From positions 1 to 8,765 of the forward strand of contig CABSGW010000105.1 in the NCBI GenBank assembly GCA_902477365.1: a stretch of DNA of 8,765 nucleotides. The letters are read 5' to 3'. Below the pieces are notes generated by a model. It worked only from the letters and a program-made list of their open reading frames with translations. It was not told where the DNA came from and ran no database searches. The DNA is from an uncultured Prevotellaceae bacterium (GTDB lineage: Bacteria; Bacteroidota; Bacteroidia; Bacteroidales; Bacteroidaceae). Of the stretch, positions 5,919-8,765 are shown one piece after another. The first letter of the stretch is position 1. Every line of letters begins with the position of its first letter. A program made the translations under genes and the position numbers.

Positions 5919-6548
5919 TTAGTTTCTTTTTCTTTTCATTTTAAAAAGGAAATACAAACCAACAATACCACAAATCCCCAGAATAACAAAACTTATATAG
6001 CTATTGTACTTAGAGATTTGCCCCATCAATAATTCCGGAGGAACAACCTTATGTAATGACCATCCCAAAAAGGCTAAAACAATATTCCAGATACCTGCAC
6101 CAATGGTTGTGTACAAAATAAAACGTCCAAAATGCATTTTAGCCAAACCGGCCGGAACCGATATTAATTGTCTGATCACAGGAATTAAACGCCCTACAAG
6201 GGTAGCTACAACGCCATGATCGTCAAAATACTTTTCTGCCTTCAGGACTTTCTCCTCATCCAACAAGCACATATGCCCCCACTTACTATTTGCAAATCGA
6301 AAAACAAGCGGCCTACCAATATAATAAGCAACCCAATAATTAATAGATGCACCTATATCAGCTCCTAAAGTTGCAAAAAACACCACAGCAAAGATATTCA
6401 ACTCACCGGCAGCTGCTCTATAAGCTGCCGGAGCAACCACGATCTCTGAAGGAAAAGGAATTACGGTACTTTCGATAGTCATCAAAATCGTTATACTCCA
6501 ATAATTCAGTTGATCTAAAAGACTTTGTAATACAATAGCAAAATCCAT
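5919..6548 (-). CDS. DedA-family (SNARE-associated/VTT domain) membrane protein
   Basis: A 209-residue inner-membrane protein of the DedA superfamily, normal length for the family. Conserved features are the re-entrant segment with E26 and the PFPSE motif (31-35), the glycine-rich ATLGADIGASINYWVAYYIG region (59-78), and the signature GRLIPVIRQLISVPAGLAKM (119-138) with R120, P123, R126, A133, G134 and M138. Hydrophobic segments lie near 14-40, 51-78, 141-163 and 184-203; the C-terminus ends in the basic tail KMKRKRN. DedA proteins are linked to membrane homeostasis, and some recycle undecaprenyl phosphate across the membrane; the role here is inferred from family membership. It begins 20 bp after the TPR gene on the same strand and probably belongs to the glnS-TPR-dedA transcript. 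No separate promoter is visible in the 20-bp gap. Confidence 0.93.
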   Translation of the reverse strand: MDFAIVLQSLLDQLNYWSITILMTIESTVIPFPSEIVVAPAAYRAAAGELNIFAVVFFATLGADIGASINYWVAYYIGRPLVFRFANSKWGHMCLLDEEKVLKAEKYFDDHGVVATLVGRLIPVIRQLISVPAGLAKMHFGRFILYTTIGAGIWNIVLAFLGWSLHKVVPPELLMGQISKYNSYISFVILGICGIVGLYFLFKMKRKRN

Positions 6549-6568
6549 ACACGTTTCTAATAAATAAA

Positions 6569-7966
6569 TTAAAGATTAATATCAAATTGACGAACTAATT
6601 CCCCAAATTGAGGACCAAAGAATTCTTCAACATGCTTACGATCGTAAGCGCAGGCATTCTTAAAAGAGCTGAGAAACTGTGGTATATCATTTTTCTGATA
6701 ATAACAATATGCCTCATAAGTGTACAAAGCACCAGATAGCGTATTATGATTTCTCTCCTTCCATTTGGTCAAGCAAGTTTGGCAATCATCAATAAAATCA
6801 TACCGCACTAACAAGTCGAGCATAGGAACTGCAATAGAGATCTTGTCTAAGGTAGAAAATACATTGATAATATGACTTACCGCATCTTCCTGATCTCCAT
6901 TCCTTATTTGAATCTCACTCTTCAAAACAGCCAAATCTTCCAACGAACTTCCTACAGCAAGCAACTTCTCCAGATAACTTTGTATCACTTCACTTTTACC
7001 TAAATAACTTGCCAATAGCGCTTGTTGTATATAAATATCTTTCAACATGCCTGCATCAACAGTCGACTGTTCTGCCTTATTAAATGCCTGCTCAGCCTGA
7101 ACATATAGCTCCATCTCTGTCAGGCACATTCCAATCATCATATGAACAGTCGGATTATCATCGTACAACGTCACATACTGCTGGTACAACAAATGAGCAT
7201 CTTCATATTGCCGTTGTTCCCAATAACAATTAGCCTTCAACAAGATGGCCTCGGCATTTTGAGGAGAAAGAGCAAAAACAAAATCCAAACATTCATGCGC
7301 ATGCGCATAATCATGCTTACCATAATAACAATCCGCCATTAACAGCCAAATACCTTCATCATGCGGATCATTATCCAACAACTTATTAAATAGTTGAATA
7401 GCAGCATCGTAATCACCTTTCCTACAAAGGTATTCGGCCCGCATACACGCCATATCATTCAAACTATCGGAATTTTCAGGCAAACGTTCGAGCCACGACC
7501 GTGCTTCGTCGGCATAACCATAATCCAGATAAATATGGGCAATTTCGCGTGCCACTTGCTGTTGTTCGGATGTAACATCCGCCAGGCTATTCCAATACTG
7601 ATGAAGCATTTCAGATGCTTCATCAGTATTTCCCTGGTTAATAAGTAATTCCGCACTTAAATAAATCACCTCACAATCAGACTGATCGGCTATAGTGGAT
7701 TTGATTCTCTCAGCCTCATCAAAACGCCCTTTTGCCATAGCATCACGCGCTTTAAAAATAAGCAAATCCACATTACCCGGATGCAAAGACAATCCATAGT
7801 CTACACATTGATAAGCTTCAATATCGCGATATTTTTTTATATAATATTCAGCAATATCTACTAACTCTTCGGCCTCCATGTAGACAGTATCACCCTTACA
7901 CACTTGTTGTTCATAGACCTCCAAAGTATGTAAAAAGTGATTGGATTGATAATACGATATCTTCAT
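6569..7966 (-). CDS. TPR-repeat protein, cytoplasmic, function unknown
   Basis: A 465-residue protein made almost wholly of tetratricopeptide-like helix pairs. Clear units are near 171-203 (containing RKGDYDAAIQLFNKLLDNDP), 205-236 (GKHDYAHAHECLDFVFALSP), 239-270 and 273-305; weaker ones flank them near 34-64, 66-97, 101-130, 137-165 and 310-440. There is no signal peptide or membrane segment, so it should stay in the cytoplasm. TPR arrays bind proteins or peptides; no catalytic domain is present and I cannot name a partner. Its ATG directly follows the glnS stop (TAAATG, no gap), so translation is probably coupled to GlnRS, and dedA follows 20 bp downstream. The coding DNA is odd: it holds four perfect palindromes of 14-16 bp and a perfect 16-bp stem-loop, listed separately. 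The fold call is firm; function is open. Confidence 0.9.
   Translation of the reverse strand: MKISYYQSNHFLHTLEVYEQQVCKGDTVYMEAEELVDIAEYYIKKYRDIEAYQCVDYGLSLHPGNVDLLIFKARDAMAKGRFDEAERIKSTIADQSDCEVIYLSAELLINQGNTDEASEMLHQYWNSLADVTSEQQQVAREIAHIYLDYGYADEARSWLERLPENSDSLNDMACMRAEYLCRKGDYDAAIQLFNKLLDNDPHDEGIWLLMADCYYGKHDYAHAHECLDFVFALSPQNAEAILLKANCYWEQRQYEDAHLLYQQYVTLYDDNPTVHMMIGMCLTEMELYVQAEQAFNKAEQSTVDAGMLKDIYIQQALLASYLGKSEVIQSYLEKLLAVGSSLEDLAVLKSEIQIRNGDQEDAVSHIINVFSTLDKISIAVPMLDLLVRYDFIDDCQTCLTKWKERNHNTLSGALYTYEAYCYYQKNDIPQFLSSFKNACAYDRKHVEEFFGPQFGELVRQFDINL
6634..6649. repeat. Perfect 16-bp palindrome in the TPR gene
   Basis: GCTTACGATCGTAAGC equals its own reverse complement with no spacer. It encodes A-Y-D-R-K at residues 440-444 near the C-terminus of the TPR protein. 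It is the longest of four spacer-free palindromes in this gene. Confidence 0.85.
7058..7071. repeat. Perfect 14-bp palindrome in the TPR gene
   Basis: AACAGTCGACTGTT equals its own reverse complement with no spacer. It encodes part of E-Q-S-T-V-D around residues 299-304. Confidence 0.85.
7295..7308. repeat. Perfect 14-bp palindrome in the TPR gene
   Basis: ATGCGCATGCGCAT equals its own reverse complement and is also a two-unit tandem of ATGCGC. It encodes the A-H-A-H stretch at residues 221-224, so the repetition may reflect protein-level repetition. Confidence 0.85.
7594..7630. repeat. Perfect 16-bp inverted repeat with 5-nt loop inside the TPR gene
   Basis: AATACTGATGAAGCAT (7594-7609) is the exact reverse complement of 7615-7630; the loop is TTCAG (7610-7614). 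It covers codons for residues N113 to W125 (N-T-D-E-A-S-E-M-L-H-Q-Y-W). A second, smaller hairpin (CGGATG, loop TAA, CATCCG) lies at 7567-7581, just downstream on the mRNA. Neither is followed by a T tract, so this is not a standard terminator. In the transcript the stem would be very stable and ribosomes would have to melt it. Confidence 0.85.
7820..7833. repeat. Perfect 14-bp palindrome in the TPR gene
   Basis: AATATCGCGATATT equals its own reverse complement with no spacer. It lies near the 5' end of the TPR gene, over the codons for R-D-I-E around residues 47-50. Confidence 0.85.
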
Positions 7967-8765
7967 TTATCGATTATTTTTGCTCCACGAGTCTTTTAAT
8001 CCGACAGTTCTATTAAATACAAGTTGATCGGGAGTTGAATCTTTATCTACCGTAAAATAGCCGATACGTTGGAATTGCAAATAACTAAACGGTTTCATGG
8101 TTGTAGCATAAGCTTCCACGTAACAATTTGAACGTATTTCAATTGAATTCGGATTCAACAATTCACGGAAATCCCGTTCATCCACACTCGGATTCTCTAC
8201 GTTAAAAAGACGGTCATACAGCCTTACTTCGGCTGATGCCGCATGCTGGCAACTGACCCAATGCAAGGTTCCTTTTACCTTGCGATCAGCTCCTTGCATA
8301 CCGCTTTTACTATCCGGATCGTATTCGCAATAAACCTCTTCTATTTCCCCGGCATTGTTCTTTTTACAACCTGTGCACTTAACGATATAGGCATTTTTCA
8401 ACCGCACTTCCTTGCCTGGAGTCAAGCGGAAATATTTTTTAGGAGCATCTTCCATAAAGTCATCACGCTCTATCCACAGCTCCTTCGAGAAATGTATCTT
8501 ATGTGTGCCATCGGCCATATTTTCCGGATTATTGACGGCTTCCATCTCCTCTACCATATCGGATGGATAGTTGGTTATCACCAACTTAACCGGATCGAGC
8601 ACAGCCGATACACGCACAGCACGTTTGTTTAAATCTTCACGAGCAGCAGCCTCCAACATGGCATAATCGTTCAACGCGTCAAACTTGGTATAACCGATCA
8701 TGTCGATAAATTTACGAACGGCTTCCGGCGAATAACCCCGACGACGCAATCCACAAATAGTAGGC
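7967..8765 (-). CDS. glnS: Glutaminyl-tRNA synthetase, C-terminal part (5' end outside the window)
   Basis: The frame is open from the window edge to the TAA at 7967-7969 and gives the last 265 residues of GlnRS, which charges tRNA-Gln in the cytoplasm. The visible part begins PTICGLRRRGYSPEAV, the conserved stretch near the end of the class I catalytic domain (E. coli has PTISGLRRRGYT). It continues through RVSAVLDPVKLVITNY and the two C-terminal beta-barrels that read the anticodon, including EYDPDSKSG, GTLHWVS and the ending VFNRTVGLKDSW. The HIGH and KMSKS motifs lie upstream, outside the window. A TTG at 8749 is internal, not a start. Only about half of the roughly 550-residue protein is seen, but it is intact. 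The stop abuts the ATG of the TPR gene, so glnS, the TPR gene and dedA form one unit whose promoter must lie beyond 8765. Confidence 0.97.
   Translation of the reverse strand, partial: PTICGLRRRGYSPEAVRKFIDMIGYTKFDALNDYAMLEAAAREDLNKRAVRVSAVLDPVKLVITNYPSDMVEEMEAVNNPENMADGTHKIHFSKELWIERDDFMEDAPKKYFRLTPGKEVRLKNAYIVKCTGCKKNNAGEIEEVYCEYDPDSKSGMQGADRKVKGTLHWVSCQHAASAEVRLYDRLFNVENPSVDERDFRELLNPNSIEIRSNCYVEAYATTMKPFSYLQFQRIGYFTVDKDSTPDQLVFNRTVGLKDSWSKNNR

Noticed and set aside
8263..8283. 7-bp inverted repeat GCAAGGT/ACCTTGC with a 7-nt loop in glnS
   Set aside because: A match of this length is expected by chance in a window this size and it lies in well-conserved coding sequence.
8243..8632. A 129-codon plus-strand frame opposite glnS
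   Set aside because: It is antisense to strongly conserved GlnRS sequence and has no recognisable domain or leader.

Overview
The window looks like chromosomal housekeeping DNA from a member of the Bacteroidales, probably Bacteroides or a close relative. This rests on AT-leaning sequence, perfect copies of the Bacteroidetes -7 promoter element TAnnTTTG (TATCTTTG twice, TAAATTTG once), A/T-rich rather than strong Shine-Dalgarno leaders, and protein sequences that read as Bacteroidetes-type (for example IF3 with a K/P/T/E-rich C-terminal tail). The species cannot be fixed from sequence alone. I see no mobile element, CRISPR array, tRNA, rRNA or phage gene.

Layout. (1) Positions 1-1206, minus strand: a two-gene unit encoding a YigZ/IMPACT-family protein and then a GNAT acetyltransferase, with a U8-tract terminator after it. 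(2) Positions 1207-1405: a divergent promoter region. The YigZ promoter lies so close to its ATG that the mRNA should be leaderless or nearly so. The thrS promoter has an A9 run in its spacer. (3) Positions 1406-4769, plus strand: the translation operon thrS-infC-rpmI-rplT (ThrRS, IF3, L35, L20). It has a candidate internal promoter overlapping the thrS stop codon, stable RNA hairpins just before rpmI and before rplT, and a strong intrinsic terminator at 4791-4823. (4) Positions 4860-5768, plus strand: a secreted alkaline-phosphatase-superfamily phosphodiesterase, followed by a perfect 21-bp inverted repeat at 5789-5839. (5) Positions 8765-5919, minus strand: a convergent unit of glnS (5' part outside the window), a cytoplasmic TPR-repeat protein whose ATG directly abuts the glnS stop (TAAATG), and a DedA-family membrane protein.

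The gene content links two aminoacyl-tRNA synthetases, an initiation factor and two large-subunit ribosomal proteins, so most of the window serves translation. DedA proteins are linked to undecaprenyl-phosphate recycling.

No obviously new gene system is present. The most unusual signals are at the nucleic-acid level. The TPR gene carries four perfect palindromes of 14-16 bp plus a perfect 16-bp stem with a 5-nt loop, all inside coding sequence. The infC-rpmI and rpmI-rplT spacers carry hairpins sharing CGTATT-N4-ATCA, which are candidates for ribosomal-protein autoregulation. The YigZ gene appears to be transcribed as a leaderless mRNA.
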